This document shows positions 1 to 7,845 of a DNA stretch of 64,000 nt, one piece after another (the stretch's first letter is position 1; every line of letters begins with the position of its first letter). Both the position numbers and the translations under genes were made by a program. Source of the stretch: JAXLXE01 sp046328115 (GTDB taxonomy: Bacteria > Chloroflexota > UBA6077 > JACCZL01); NCBI GenBank assembly GCA_046328115.1, contig JAXLXE010000001.1:1798001-1862000 (forward strand), in the 5' to 3' direction. The notes below the pieces were generated by a model. That model saw only the letters and a program-made list of their open reading frames with translations. It did not search any database and was not told the DNA's origin.

Positions 1-199
1 AGGTCAGGCCGACGCCGCCGCGCTGCACACGTATGATGGACTCCGTCGAAAGCTAGGCGGCGTGGCAGTGGCTGAGGTGCGATCGGGCACCTGCCAGGCC
101 TGCCGGGTGGTGTTGACGGCGGGCATCGAGCAGCGCGCCAGGCAGGGTGCGGCCTTGGTGCTGTGCCAGAACTGCGGACGGATTCTGTTTACATCCTGA
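1..199 (+). CDS. C-terminal end of a C4-type zinc-ribbon protein (partial)
   Basis: The reading frame enters the window at base 2 and stops with TGA at 197-199, giving about 65 residues. It carries two zinc knuckles, CQAC and CQNCGR, about 30 residues apart and close to the C-terminus. This spacing and the CGRIL ending are typical of zf-RING_7 (CT398/CdsZ-like) proteins, which have a long N-terminal coiled coil followed by a zinc ribbon; the coiled coil would lie upstream of the window. The molecular role of the family is poorly defined, with a proposed nucleic-acid-related or regulatory function. A hairpin follows at 214-242. The family call is fairly firm and the function unknown. Confidence 0.75.
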   Translation, partial: GQADAAALHTYDGLRRKLGGVAVAEVRSGTCQACRVVLTAGIEQRARQGAALVLCQNCGRILFTS

Positions 200-213
200 C
201 CGCCTGAGCCGCG

Positions 214-242
214 CCGCGATCCGCAAAGCGCCTGGATCGCGG
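214..242 (+). terminator. Terminator-like hairpin after the zinc-ribbon gene
   Basis: CCGCGATCC (214-222) and GGATCGCGG (234-242) form a perfect 9-bp stem with an 11-nt loop, 15 bases after the stop codon. No T-run follows, so it is either a weak intrinsic terminator or an RNA-stabilising 3' end. It separates the upstream gene from the dcw promoter. Confidence 0.45.
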
Positions 243-298
243 AACGCCCCGCGTCGCCAAGATCGCCCAAAAGCCGGGCGGGCGCGCGCCACAGCCGA

Positions 299-327
299 TT
301 GTCCGGCGGTGCCGGCCGGCCTACAAT
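299..327 (+). promoter_or_regulatory. Sigma70-type promoter of the dcw cluster (mraZ promoter)
   Basis: TTGTCC at 299-304 and TACAAT at 322-327 are separated by exactly 17 bp. Transcription should begin near 334-335, just before the MraZ box array (340-389) and about 75 nt upstream of the mraZ ATG. Hexamers and spacing are seen; use as a promoter is inferred. Confidence 0.7.
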
Positions 328-339
328 CCCACTGCCACG

Positions 340-389
340 TGGGGATGAGTGGATAATTGTGGGGATAAGTGGGAAGAACTGTGGAAAAC
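340..389 (+). promoter_or_regulatory. Array of five MraZ-binding boxes
   Basis: Five consecutive 10-bp units start at 340, 350, 360, 370 and 380: TGGGGATGAG, TGGATAATTG, TGGGGATAAG, TGGGAAGAAC and TGTGGAAAAC. In E. coli, MraZ binds TGGGN direct repeats with 10-bp periodicity upstream of its own gene. The array lies just downstream of the predicted start site, so bound MraZ would be expected to block transcription. The three most canonical units are 1, 3 and 4. Confidence 0.75.
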
Positions 390-410
390 CCGCCCCTGGT
401 GGCTGGCTAG

Positions 411-842
411 ATGTTCCTCGGCGAATTCGCCCACTCCCTGGACGACAAGGGCCGCCTGGCCGTTCCGTCCAGGTTCCGCCAGGACCTGGCCGACGGCCTC
501 TACCTCAGCAAGGGTGTAGACCGCTGCCTGTACATCCACACCCCTGAGGCCTGGAATCGGCTGGCGGAGCGCATCGCGGCGCTGTCCGCCATGCAGGCGA
601 ACGCCCGCCAGATTCAGCGCCACTTCTTTGCCGGCGCCACCCCAGCGGTACCAGACAAGCTCGGGCGCATCGTGGTGCCCGCGTCTTTGCGCGAGTACGC
701 CCAACTGACCGGCAACGTCATCGTGGCCGGCGTCTACAGCCGTATCGAGGTCTGGGACGAGGCCACCTGGAATGCGGAGCGAGATAAGACCGATGCCCAG
801 TCCGCGCTTCTCGCTGAGGATCTGGCCGGGTTGAGCCTCTAG
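411..842 (+). CDS. mraZ: Transcriptional regulator MraZ
   Basis: The 143-residue product has the normal MraZ length and two tandem SpoVT/AbrB-type DNA-binding half-domains, marked by DDKGR (residues 11-15) and DKLGR (82-86). MraZ proteins form ring-shaped oligomers and bind repeats upstream of mraZ; in E. coli it represses the dcw operon. The first gene of the cluster here, it is preceded by a good promoter and five TGGG-type repeats, so autoregulation is likely. The ATG at 411 begins the conserved MFLGEF sequence; its Shine-Dalgarno is weak (GGTGG). rsmH begins 17 bases downstream. Confidence 0.95.
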   Translation: MFLGEFAHSLDDKGRLAVPSRFRQDLADGLYLSKGVDRCLYIHTPEAWNRLAERIAALSAMQANARQIQRHFFAGATPAVPDKLGRIVVPASLREYAQLTGNVIVAGVYSRIEVWDEATWNAERDKTDAQSALLAEDLAGLSL

Positions 843-859
843 ATGCCAGTGATTGCTCG

Positions 860-1912
860 ATGCCGGTGACGGCGGAGGCTCCGCGACCTCAGGCGGCGCC
901 ACCGGAAAGGGGCGGAGCGCCGATCGCGCTGAGCGCCGCGGATTCCGCGGGGCAGCACGTGCCGGTCTTGCTCCAGGAAGTCTGTGACTGGCTGGAGCCT
1001 CATTCGGGCGGAACTTACGTGGACTGCACGGTTGGCAACGGTGGGCACGCCGCGGCCATCCTCGCCCAATCATCGCCGAACGGACGCCTGCTGGGAACTG
1101 ACGCGGATCCAGCGGCCCTTGAGGTGGCCCAACACGCACTCAAGCCATTCACCGGGCGCTACGTCCTGATCTGCGCCAATTTCCGCGCCGTGAAGGAGAC
1201 CGCCCAATCGCACGGCTTTATGCCCGCTGACGGCGTCTTGATGGATCTCGGCTTCTCCAGCCGGCAGATTGAAGCTTCTGGCCGCGGGTTCAGCTTTCTG
1301 CGCGACGAGCCACTGGACATGCGGTACGACACCAGCCAGGGCACCACGGCGGCGCACCTGGTGAATCGGACACCGGAAGATGACCTGGCTGATCTCCTGT
1401 TCCAGTACGGCGAGGAGCACCGATCGCGCCGGGTGGCCCGCGCCATCGTGGCACGACGCGAACGCGCACCCATCCGAACCACCCGGGAGCTGGCAGAGCT
1501 GATCCAGGCGGCACTGGGCGGGCGGCACGGTCGCGCTCACCCGGCCACCAAGAGCTTCCAGGCCCTTCGGATCGCGGTGAATGACGAGCTTGGTGCCCTA
1601 GCAACCGCGCTCGCCAGCATCGGCAGCATCCTGCGGCCCGGCGGGCGTCTCGCTGTCATCACATTTCACTCGCTCGAAGACCGTCTGGTCAAACACACAT
1701 TTCTCGCGGCGCCCTCCGAGAACGGCGGCCTCCGAGCGTTGACGCGCCGCCCGATCGGACCCTCGCGGGAAGAGGTGCTGCGAAATCGGCGTGCCCGAAG
1801 CGCGAAGCTGCGCGTGGCCGAGCGCGTTACGGAAGACGAGGCGCGCGCGGAGCTCGCCGCGTTGTCCCCGCCTCAGCGTCATGGACACGAGCGTCGTGGA
1901 GTGGGTGAATGA
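860..1912 (+). CDS. rsmH: 16S rRNA (cytosine-1402-N4)-methyltransferase RsmH
   Basis: A class I SAM-dependent methyltransferase that N4-methylates C1402 of 16S rRNA in the ribosomal P site. The 350-residue protein contains HVPVLL (33-38), the SAM-binding segment DCTVGNGGHA (55-64), the acidic loop GTDADP (79-84) and the family motif TFHSLEDR near residue 270. About 30 N-terminal residues precede the conserved HVPVL, slightly longer than usual, so a later start is possible. Its last four bases form ATGA with the next gene, indicating translational coupling. rsmH next to mraZ is the standard dcw arrangement. Confidence 0.96.
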   Translation: MPVTAEAPRPQAAPPERGGAPIALSAADSAGQHVPVLLQEVCDWLEPHSGGTYVDCTVGNGGHAAAILAQSSPNGRLLGTDADPAALEVAQHALKPFTGRYVLICANFRAVKETAQSHGFMPADGVLMDLGFSSRQIEASGRGFSFLRDEPLDMRYDTSQGTTAAHLVNRTPEDDLADLLFQYGEEHRSRRVARAIVARRERAPIRTTRELAELIQAALGGRHGRAHPATKSFQALRIAVNDELGALATALASIGSILRPGGRLAVITFHSLEDRLVKHTFLAAPSENGGLRALTRRPIGPSREEVLRNRRARSAKLRVAERVTEDEARAELAALSPPQRHGHERRGVGE

Positions 1913-2376
1913 GCAGCATCACGGCTACCAGGCGGGCGGCCGGCACAGAATGGGTACCGGAGGGAGGCTGGGCGGCGCGCCTGCGCTGGATCGTGCTGGT
2001 GGTTCTGGCACTCGCCACCGCGCCCTTCCTCCACCTGGTCAACACCGGTGGCGCGATGTCCACCGGGTATGCGATTCAGGACCTACGCGCAGAGCGTGAC
2101 CGCTGGCGAATGCGCAACCAGCAGCTCGAGCTCGAGCTCGCCAAGGCGCACTCCCTGGCATGGATCGAGCAGGAGGCCGTTCGACGTCTGGGGATGCAGC
2201 GACCATCCCAGGTCACCACGGTGAGACTCCAGTCTTCTCCGCCGGCCGCCGAGGCACAACCCGCACGGAGCGTGAACACGGCAGCCAGTCCCGCCCCGGC
2301 AGCGGCGGAGGGCCGCATCCCGGAATGGTCGCGCAGACTCGCCGAGGTCCTGGGCCGCCTGGACCAGCTGCGATAG
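1909..2376 (+). CDS. ftsL: FtsL/DivIC-like septum protein
   Basis: A 155-residue bitopic membrane protein with a short cytoplasmic N-terminus, one membrane segment (about 26-44) and an extracytoplasmic coiled coil (about 57-92, rich in E, L, Q and R). A low-complexity Ala/Pro region follows, then a short charged C-terminus. Sequence conservation in this family is low, so the call rests on architecture plus position between rsmH and ftsI, where ftsL always sits. FtsL with FtsB/DivIC and FtsQ activates FtsW-FtsI. The start overlaps the rsmH stop (ATGA). The C-terminal extension after residue 100 is longer than in E. coli FtsL. Confidence 0.8.
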   Translation: MSSITATRRAAGTEWVPEGGWAARLRWIVLVVLALATAPFLHLVNTGGAMSTGYAIQDLRAERDRWRMRNQQLELELAKAHSLAWIEQEAVRRLGMQRPSQVTTVRLQSSPPAAEAQPARSVNTAASPAPAAAEGRIPEWSRRLAEVLGRLDQLR

Positions 2377-2379
2377 TCC

Positions 2380-4110
2380 ATGCAAGCACCAGCGATCTCC
2401 CCCTCCGTCCGCATGTACCTACTGGGCGCCACGTTCGCGGTGTGCGGGATATTCCTGATCTACCGCCTGTTCACATTTCAGGTTCGCGAGCATGAGTCCT
2501 ACTCGCGGCTGGCCTCGAATGCGCACCGCGAGACGATCACGGTGCCGGCGCAACGCGGCGCGCTGCTCGACACGAACGGCTATGCCCTCGCGATCAGCGT
2601 CCCTTTTGACGCGGTAGAGGTGGTCGGCACACAGATCAAGAACGCCGATGAGACCGCCCTGTTGCTAGCCGCCGCGCTGGAGATGCCGATCCCAGAAGTC
2701 GCGGCCAAGATCGACCCCACGAACAACCGAGCCATCATCGTCAAAGACCGGCTGCCGGCCGCGGTTGCAGACCGCGTCCGCGACATCGTGAAAGCAAAGA
2801 ACCTCTCCGGGGTTCGTCTTGCCCAGCTTCCGGCGCGTCAGTATCCAGAGGGCTCAATCGCCGCTCAGGTCCTGGGGTTCGTGGGTAGCGACGGGAACGG
2901 CCTGACGGGGCTTGAGGTTCAGTTTGACACCGAGCTGATGGGCACGCCAAGCCAGATCCAGACCGAGACGGACGTGGTGGGGCGGGAGCTGATACTCGCG
3001 CGACGGGTGGTCACGCCCGGCCGGGCGGGGACGGACGTGGTACTGACCATCGATCGCTTCGTGCAGCGCACGGCGGAGAGCATCCTGGCGGAGGCCGTGC
3101 GGGTGAACAAAGCGATCGGCGGGATGATCCTGGTGATGGAGCCATCCACGGGGGCGATCCTGGCTATGGCCAGCGCACCCACGTTTGCGCTAAGTGACTC
3201 CACGGAGTTCCGGGCAACGGAGCAACACCTCTACAAGCCGGTGCCGGTCACAAATCAGTACGAGCCGGGCTCCGTGATGAAGGTGGTCACCATGGCCGCC
3301 GGTCTGGACCAAAACGTGGTGACGCCCACCAGTACCGTGCAGGACAGCGGCATGGTCCAGATCGGCGTTGACAAGATCTTCAACTGGGACAAGAACGGCA
3401 ACGGCACCATCACCATGACGGACGTGCTGGTGCGCTCCTCAAACGTGGGAGCCAACTTCGTCGCCTCACGCCTGGGAAAGGACCGCTTCTATCAGTATCT
3501 AGATGGCTTCGGATTTGGCCACGTGACCGGCGTGGAGCTACCGGGTGAGACGCCCGGCACCATCCGAACGCCCAAGAGCGCCGATTGGGCACCGGTGGAC
3601 CTGGCAACGAACTCTTTTGGCCAGGGCATGGCGGTGACACCGCTGCAGATGTTGACCGCGGTCGCGGCCATCGGGAACGACGGGGTGCGCATGCAGCCTA
3701 CCATCGTCCGCGAGACGATCGTTGACGGCGTAGTCACGCGCAACGAGCCCAAAGTGGCGCGACGAGTGATCAACGCGAATACCGCGCGGACGCTACGCGA
3801 GATGATGGTCACCGTGCTGGAGCAACCGGCGCTCCAGAACAGCCGCATCGCTGGCTACCGCGTGGCGGGAAAGACGGGCACGGCGGACTTCCCGACGAAC
3901 CTGGGTTACACGTCCGGCAAGACCTTCGCCTCGATCGCGGCGCTCATGCCAGCAGAGCAGCCACGCCTGGCTGTACTGATCCGGATCGACGCACCTGAGG
4001 CGATCTACGGCGGCGCCGTCGCGGCGCCCGTGTTGAAGCGCCTCGGCCAGGAGCTTCTGGCCTACTATAGAATTCCGCCGACGGCAGCGACGGCGCCCAC
4101 CACCCGATGA
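2380..4110 (+). CDS. ftsI: Septal peptidoglycan transpeptidase FtsI / class B PBP
   Basis: A 576-residue monofunctional penicillin-binding protein that cross-links septal peptidoglycan in partnership with FtsW. One N-terminal membrane anchor (about 11-31) is followed by the dimerisation/pedestal domain (RGALLDTNG near residue 60) and the transpeptidase domain with all three catalytic motifs: SVMK (298-301, acylated Ser298), SSN (353-355) and KTGT (498-501). There are no PASTA repeats. The ATG lies 3 bases after the ftsL stop. Gene order and length both fit FtsI better than the elongation PBP2. Confidence 0.94.
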   Translation: MQAPAISPSVRMYLLGATFAVCGIFLIYRLFTFQVREHESYSRLASNAHRETITVPAQRGALLDTNGYALAISVPFDAVEVVGTQIKNADETALLLAAALEMPIPEVAAKIDPTNNRAIIVKDRLPAAVADRVRDIVKAKNLSGVRLAQLPARQYPEGSIAAQVLGFVGSDGNGLTGLEVQFDTELMGTPSQIQTETDVVGRELILARRVVTPGRAGTDVVLTIDRFVQRTAESILAEAVRVNKAIGGMILVMEPSTGAILAMASAPTFALSDSTEFRATEQHLYKPVPVTNQYEPGSVMKVVTMAAGLDQNVVTPTSTVQDSGMVQIGVDKIFNWDKNGNGTITMTDVLVRSSNVGANFVASRLGKDRFYQYLDGFGFGHVTGVELPGETPGTIRTPKSADWAPVDLATNSFGQGMAVTPLQMLTAVAAIGNDGVRMQPTIVRETIVDGVVTRNEPKVARRVINANTARTLREMMVTVLEQPALQNSRIAGYRVAGKTGTADFPTNLGYTSGKTFASIAALMPAEQPRLAVLIRIDAPEAIYGGAVAAPVLKRLGQELLAYYRIPPTAATAPTTR

Positions 4111-4114
4111 CCGC

Positions 4115-4216
4115 ATGACCGATCCAACTCAGTGTGCGTCCTGCGCCCAGCCTCTGGCAGCACCAGGACGGATCGTCGCGGTTGATCTGGGACGCGGTGG
4201 GCGCCTGGCAGGCTAG
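4115..4216 (+). CDS. Candidate 33-residue CxxC micro-ORF between ftsI and mraY
   Basis: An ATG four bases after the ftsI stop opens a 33-codon frame containing the knuckle CASC (residues 7-10), ending with TAG at 4214-4216. Four bases later an in-frame GTG (4221) for mraY appears. The tight 4-nt spacing on both sides suggests a translated coupling peptide that carries ribosomes from ftsI to mraY. It could also be chance: no strong Shine-Dalgarno is visible and the peptide resembles no family I can name. Confidence 0.3.
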   Translation: MTDPTQCASCAQPLAAPGRIVAVDLGRGGRLAG

Positions 4217-4235
4217 CCGGGTGGAATCGCAACCG

Positions 4236-5216
4236 ATGTCCCTGTCGCTCACGTTTGGCGTTGGCTCGTGCCTACTCGCGCTAGTCGCCGGGTACTGGTT
4301 CGTCCCGTTCCTCCGCAGACGCGGGGTGGGTAAGAAGGTCCGGGTGGACGGACCGAGCACCCACATGGAGAAGACGGGCACGCCAACCATGGGTGGGCTC
4401 TTGATCTGCGGCGTGGCGCTGGTTGTCACCGCTATCGCCACCTTCTTCGTGTACCCGGACGGCGGAAAGTCCATCCTCTTGCCACTAGGGGTGTTGGTTT
4501 CCTGCGCGATCCTCGGTGCCATCGACGATCGGATGTCGCTTCAGGGCGGACGCGGTGGCGGGCTGTCCATGCGGTTCAAGATGGGCTGGCTCACGGCAAT
4601 TGGTCTGCTGGCGGCAATCGCGCTGTGGCACGCCCAACTCCTGGGCATTGACTACCTCTTCATGCCCACGCTGCGCGACCGAATCCACCTACCGTTCTGG
4701 CTCTTCGTACCGCTCGCGATCTTCGCCATCGTTGGCTGCGCCAACGCCGTCAACTTCACGGATGGGCTGGACAGCCTGGCCGGGGTGACGGCGTTCGTCG
4801 CGTTCTGTGCCTTCGGTGTCATTGCCTACCTGTACGAGCAAAACTACCTGGTGACCTTCTGCTTCACGGTCGCCGGCGCCACGGCCGGCTTCCTCTGGTT
4901 CAACGCCCATCCAGCCGAGGTGTTCATGGGCGACACTGGATCGCTGGCGTTGGGCGCAACGCTCGCAGTGGTGGCTCTGATGGTGGGCCAGGTGCTGCTC
5001 CTGCCGATCATCGGGCTGGTGTTCGTGGCAGAGGTCATATCCGTGGTTCTCCAGGTGGCGTACTACAAGCGAACCGGCGGGAAACGTCTGTTCAGGATGG
5101 CGCCGCTGCATCATCACTTCGAGCTGCTGGGATGGTCAGAGACGCAGGTGACCCAGCGTTTCTGGCTCGTGAGCGTCCTCGCAGGGATGCTCGGCGTAGC
5201 GCTGGCTCTGATCTAG
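4236..5216 (+). CDS. mraY: Phospho-N-acetylmuramoyl-pentapeptide transferase MraY
   Basis: An integral membrane enzyme that transfers phospho-MurNAc-pentapeptide from UDP to undecaprenyl phosphate, making lipid I. From this start the protein has 326 residues, about ten hydrophobic segments and the family signatures: KTGTPTMGG (46-54), the IDDR loop (Asp97/Asp98), NFTDGLD (173-179), MGDTGS (231-236) and the His cluster LHHHFE (His292-294). The ATG at 4236 places the first membrane helix as in homologues; GTG 4221 is an alternative 5 residues longer. A longer frame open from GTG 4134 would add an unconserved tail. Its usual upstream partners murE and murF are absent. Confidence 0.94.
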   Translation: MSLSLTFGVGSCLLALVAGYWFVPFLRRRGVGKKVRVDGPSTHMEKTGTPTMGGLLICGVALVVTAIATFFVYPDGGKSILLPLGVLVSCAILGAIDDRMSLQGGRGGGLSMRFKMGWLTAIGLLAAIALWHAQLLGIDYLFMPTLRDRIHLPFWLFVPLAIFAIVGCANAVNFTDGLDSLAGVTAFVAFCAFGVIAYLYEQNYLVTFCFTVAGATAGFLWFNAHPAEVFMGDTGSLALGATLAVVALMVGQVLLLPIIGLVFVAEVISVVLQVAYYKRTGGKRLFRMAPLHHHFELLGWSETQVTQRFWLVSVLAGMLGVALALI

Positions 5217-5227
5217 CGGGAGCGACG

Positions 5228-6634
5228 GTGACGAATCCGAACGACATACGCGTCACGACCAACCAGACGGCGTGGGCAGCAGGCCTGCGGGCCAGCATCG
5301 TCGGCTTGGCGCGTGAAGGGGTGGATCTCGCCAAGTATTTGACCGCCCACGGGGCGGATGTGTTGGTAACGGATGCCAAGCCGGCGTCCGGGCTCACGGC
5401 ACAGATCGAGGAGCTAGCCGGCACTCCTGTGCGGTATAGCCTGGGCGGCCATCCCATCGACGAGGTGCTCGCGGCGGATATCGTCTACGTCAGCCCCGGG
5501 GTTCCACCCACAATCCCACTCCTGGAGGAGGCGCGCGCCCGGCGCGTACCCATCTCATCCGGCATAGCGCTGTTCTTTGAGCGGTGCTCTAGCCCGATCA
5601 TCGCGATCACCGGCTCCAGCGGGAAGACGACCACCACGGCTCTCGTAGGCTCGATGCTCCAGGCCAGCGGCCGCCACACATGGGTGGGCGGGAACATTGG
5701 CGTCCCGCTCTACAGCAGACTGCCGGAGATCGCACCTGACCACATCGTGGTGCTCGAGCTCAGCAGCTTTCAGCTCCAGCCGCTGAAAGTCAGTCCGTGG
5801 GTCGGTGCGATCACCAACATCACGCCAAACCACCTGGACCGGCATGCTTCCATGGAAGAGTACGCGGAGGCCAAGGCCAACATCGTGCGATTCCAACGCC
5901 CCGGCGACTGGGCCGTGTTGAACGCGGACGACGACGGGTCACGGTCCGTCAGGGCGCCAGCCGGGCTGCTGGAATTCAGCCTGGAGCGACCTGTGGAAGG
6001 CGCGTTTCTGGCCGGCGATTCGCTCCGGCTGCGCCGACACGGCTCGGATGTGGAGATCTGCCGTACGGCGAACGTCACGCTCCGAGGGCGTCACAATCTC
6101 GCCAATATCCTCACCGCGTGCGCGATAGTGAGCGTGGCCGGGGTCGAAAATTCCACCATGGCATCTGTGGCAACCGAGTTCCGGGGCGTGGCCCACCGCC
6201 TGGAGCTGATCCGCGTGGTGAACGGCGTGAGCTACGTGAACGATTCCATAGCCACGTCCCCAGAGCGCAGCATGGCGGCGCTGGCATCCTACACCGAGCC
6301 GCTGGTGCTGCTGGCGGGCGGCAAGGACAAACACCTGCCCATGGAAGAATGGGGACAGCAGATTGCCTCCCGCGTGCGGGAGCTCGTGCTATTTGGCGAG
6401 GCGGCTCCACTTATCGAGCGAGCCGCGACGGCAGCAGGAATGCCCCGAGCCCGGATCCACCGCGTGGAGCGAGTACCGGAGGCGGTGGCCACGGCACAGC
6501 ACCTGAGCCACGCGGGCGACGTGGTGCTCCTGTCCCCCGGCGGGACCAGCTACGATCAATACCAGGATTACGTAGAGCGCGGGCTGGACTTCGCGGCCGC
6601 CGTGGGCTCGCTCACAACGGAGCAATCGGCGTGA
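5228..6634 (+). CDS. murD: UDP-N-acetylmuramoyl-L-alanine:D-glutamate ligase MurD
   Basis: A cytoplasmic Mur ligase that adds D-Glu to UDP-MurNAc-L-Ala with ATP. It has an N-terminal UDP-binding Rossmann region (SIVGLAREGVDLAKYL, about residues 23-38), the ATP P-loop ITGSSGKTTT (127-136; Lys133), the central-domain ELSSFQL segment and the C-terminal HRLE and NDSIATSPE motifs. The frame is open further upstream into mraY, but GTG 5228 follows a clear GGGAG (5218-5222) with a 5-nt spacer, and the protein then begins just before the conserved domain, giving 468 residues. The stop overlaps the ftsW start (GTGA). Confidence 0.94.
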   Translation: MTNPNDIRVTTNQTAWAAGLRASIVGLAREGVDLAKYLTAHGADVLVTDAKPASGLTAQIEELAGTPVRYSLGGHPIDEVLAADIVYVSPGVPPTIPLLEEARARRVPISSGIALFFERCSSPIIAITGSSGKTTTTALVGSMLQASGRHTWVGGNIGVPLYSRLPEIAPDHIVVLELSSFQLQPLKVSPWVGAITNITPNHLDRHASMEEYAEAKANIVRFQRPGDWAVLNADDDGSRSVRAPAGLLEFSLERPVEGAFLAGDSLRLRRHGSDVEICRTANVTLRGRHNLANILTACAIVSVAGVENSTMASVATEFRGVAHRLELIRVVNGVSYVNDSIATSPERSMAALASYTEPLVLLAGGKDKHLPMEEWGQQIASRVRELVLFGEAAPLIERAATAAGMPRARIHRVERVPEAVATAQHLSHAGDVVLLSPGGTSYDQYQDYVERGLDFAAAVGSLTTEQSA

Positions 6635-7845
6635 CCGGGCGCGGGCGAATTGACCTGGTGCTCGTGGCCGTGGTCCTCGTACTGCTGGCCCTGGGCGTTC
6701 AGATGGTCTACAGCTCCAGCTTCCTCGTGGCGCGGGCGGAGTTCGGGGATGACTGGTATTTCATGACCCGTCAGCTCGCATGGATCGCTCTGGGGCTCGC
6801 ACTTCTCGGCATCACGGCGGCGCTCGATTTCCGGGTGTGGAAGCCGTTCTCATCGGCACTGCTGGTGGCCAGCATCATCGCGCTGGTCCTGGTGCTGGTG
6901 CCGCAGCTCGCGGACAACCGTTACGGCTCATCGCGCTGGCTCAAGATGGGGCCGCTGCCCAGTGTCCAGCCCAGCGAGTTTGCCAAGCTCGCGCTGGTGC
7001 TCTATCTGGCAAACTGGCTGCCGGCCAAGGGTCAGTGGGTGTCTCGATTCAAGTCCGGCGCCGCTCCATTCCTCATCGTCGTGGGCTTGATCTCGGTGCT
7101 GGTGATGCTCGAGCCGGACATGGGGACCACGTTCATCATCTGCGCCACGGCGTTCTCGGTATTCGTGGTGGCCGGTGCCAATCTCTGGCACCTCGTCTTC
7201 GCGATCGTCCCCGGCGGGATCGCGGTGGGCATCTGGGCGATCATCGTAGAGCCATACCGGTTCCGCCGTTTCTTGGGCTGGTGGGACTACGAGTCAGACA
7301 TCGCGGGCAAGGGGTGGCAGACCTATCAGACGCTGGTGGCGCTCGGATCTGGGGGCGTCTCTGGCGTAGGCCTGGGCATGAGCCGACAGAAGGCGTTCTA
7401 CCTACCGAACGCCCACACGGACTCAATCCTCGCGATCATCGGCGAGGAGCTCGGCTTCGTTGGCACATGCGCGGTCATCCTGTTGTTTGCGCTGATCGGC
7501 TGGCGTGGCATGCGAATCGCGGCCAGATCCGCCGATCCAGTGGCCAGACTCCTGGCCGTGGGACTCACCAGCAAGATCATCTGGCAGACCATCGTCAACA
7601 TTGGCGCGGTCACCAATTCCCTTCCCTACACCGGCGTCACGCTGCCGTTCATCAGCTCAGGCGGGTCCTCACTGTGCATCTCCCTGGCGTCTATTGGCAT
7701 TTTGCTCAGTGTTTCTCGCGAGGCGACCGGCGACCGCCCGCGGGTGGAACGGCCTACCAAAGACAGCGGTCCGACTCGACAGAAACCGGTCCGTCGCCGC
7801 GGTGGGGTAGCCCGCGCGCCAGCGGGCGGCGTAGCGCATGCCTGA
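6631..7845 (+). CDS. ftsW: Septal peptidoglycan glycosyltransferase FtsW (SEDS family)
   Basis: A polytopic SEDS protein of 404 residues that polymerises lipid II at the septum together with FtsI. It shows about ten hydrophobic helices and SEDS motifs including QPSEFAKLALVLYLA, an extracytoplasmic loop with MSRQKAFYLPNAHTD and IGEELGF, and the C-terminal GVTLPFISSGGSS. The GTG at 6631 overlaps the murD stop as GTGA. The frame is open far upstream through murD, but that stretch is a shadow of murD. The usual next gene murG is missing; the fused murC-murB gene follows with an 8-bp overlap. Confidence 0.94.
   Translation: MTGRGRIDLVLVAVVLVLLALGVQMVYSSSFLVARAEFGDDWYFMTRQLAWIALGLALLGITAALDFRVWKPFSSALLVASIIALVLVLVPQLADNRYGSSRWLKMGPLPSVQPSEFAKLALVLYLANWLPAKGQWVSRFKSGAAPFLIVVGLISVLVMLEPDMGTTFIICATAFSVFVVAGANLWHLVFAIVPGGIAVGIWAIIVEPYRFRRFLGWWDYESDIAGKGWQTYQTLVALGSGGVSGVGLGMSRQKAFYLPNAHTDSILAIIGEELGFVGTCAVILLFALIGWRGMRIAARSADPVARLLAVGLTSKIIWQTIVNIGAVTNSLPYTGVTLPFISSGGSSLCISLASIGILLSVSREATGDRPRVERPTKDSGPTRQKPVRRRGGVARAPAGGVAHA

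Noticed and set aside
200..340. RNase P RNA or another structured RNA upstream of mraZ
   Set aside because: Apart from one hairpin I see no conserved RNase P core, and the space is too short.
321..1139. 272-residue minus-strand ORF opposite mraZ and rsmH
   Set aside because: Arg/Pro/His-rich shadow of two clearly conserved plus-strand genes.
5797..6630. Upstream extension of the ftsW frame (adds about 278 residues)
   Set aside because: It lies fully inside murD in another frame; GTG 6631 with the stop-start overlap is the natural start.
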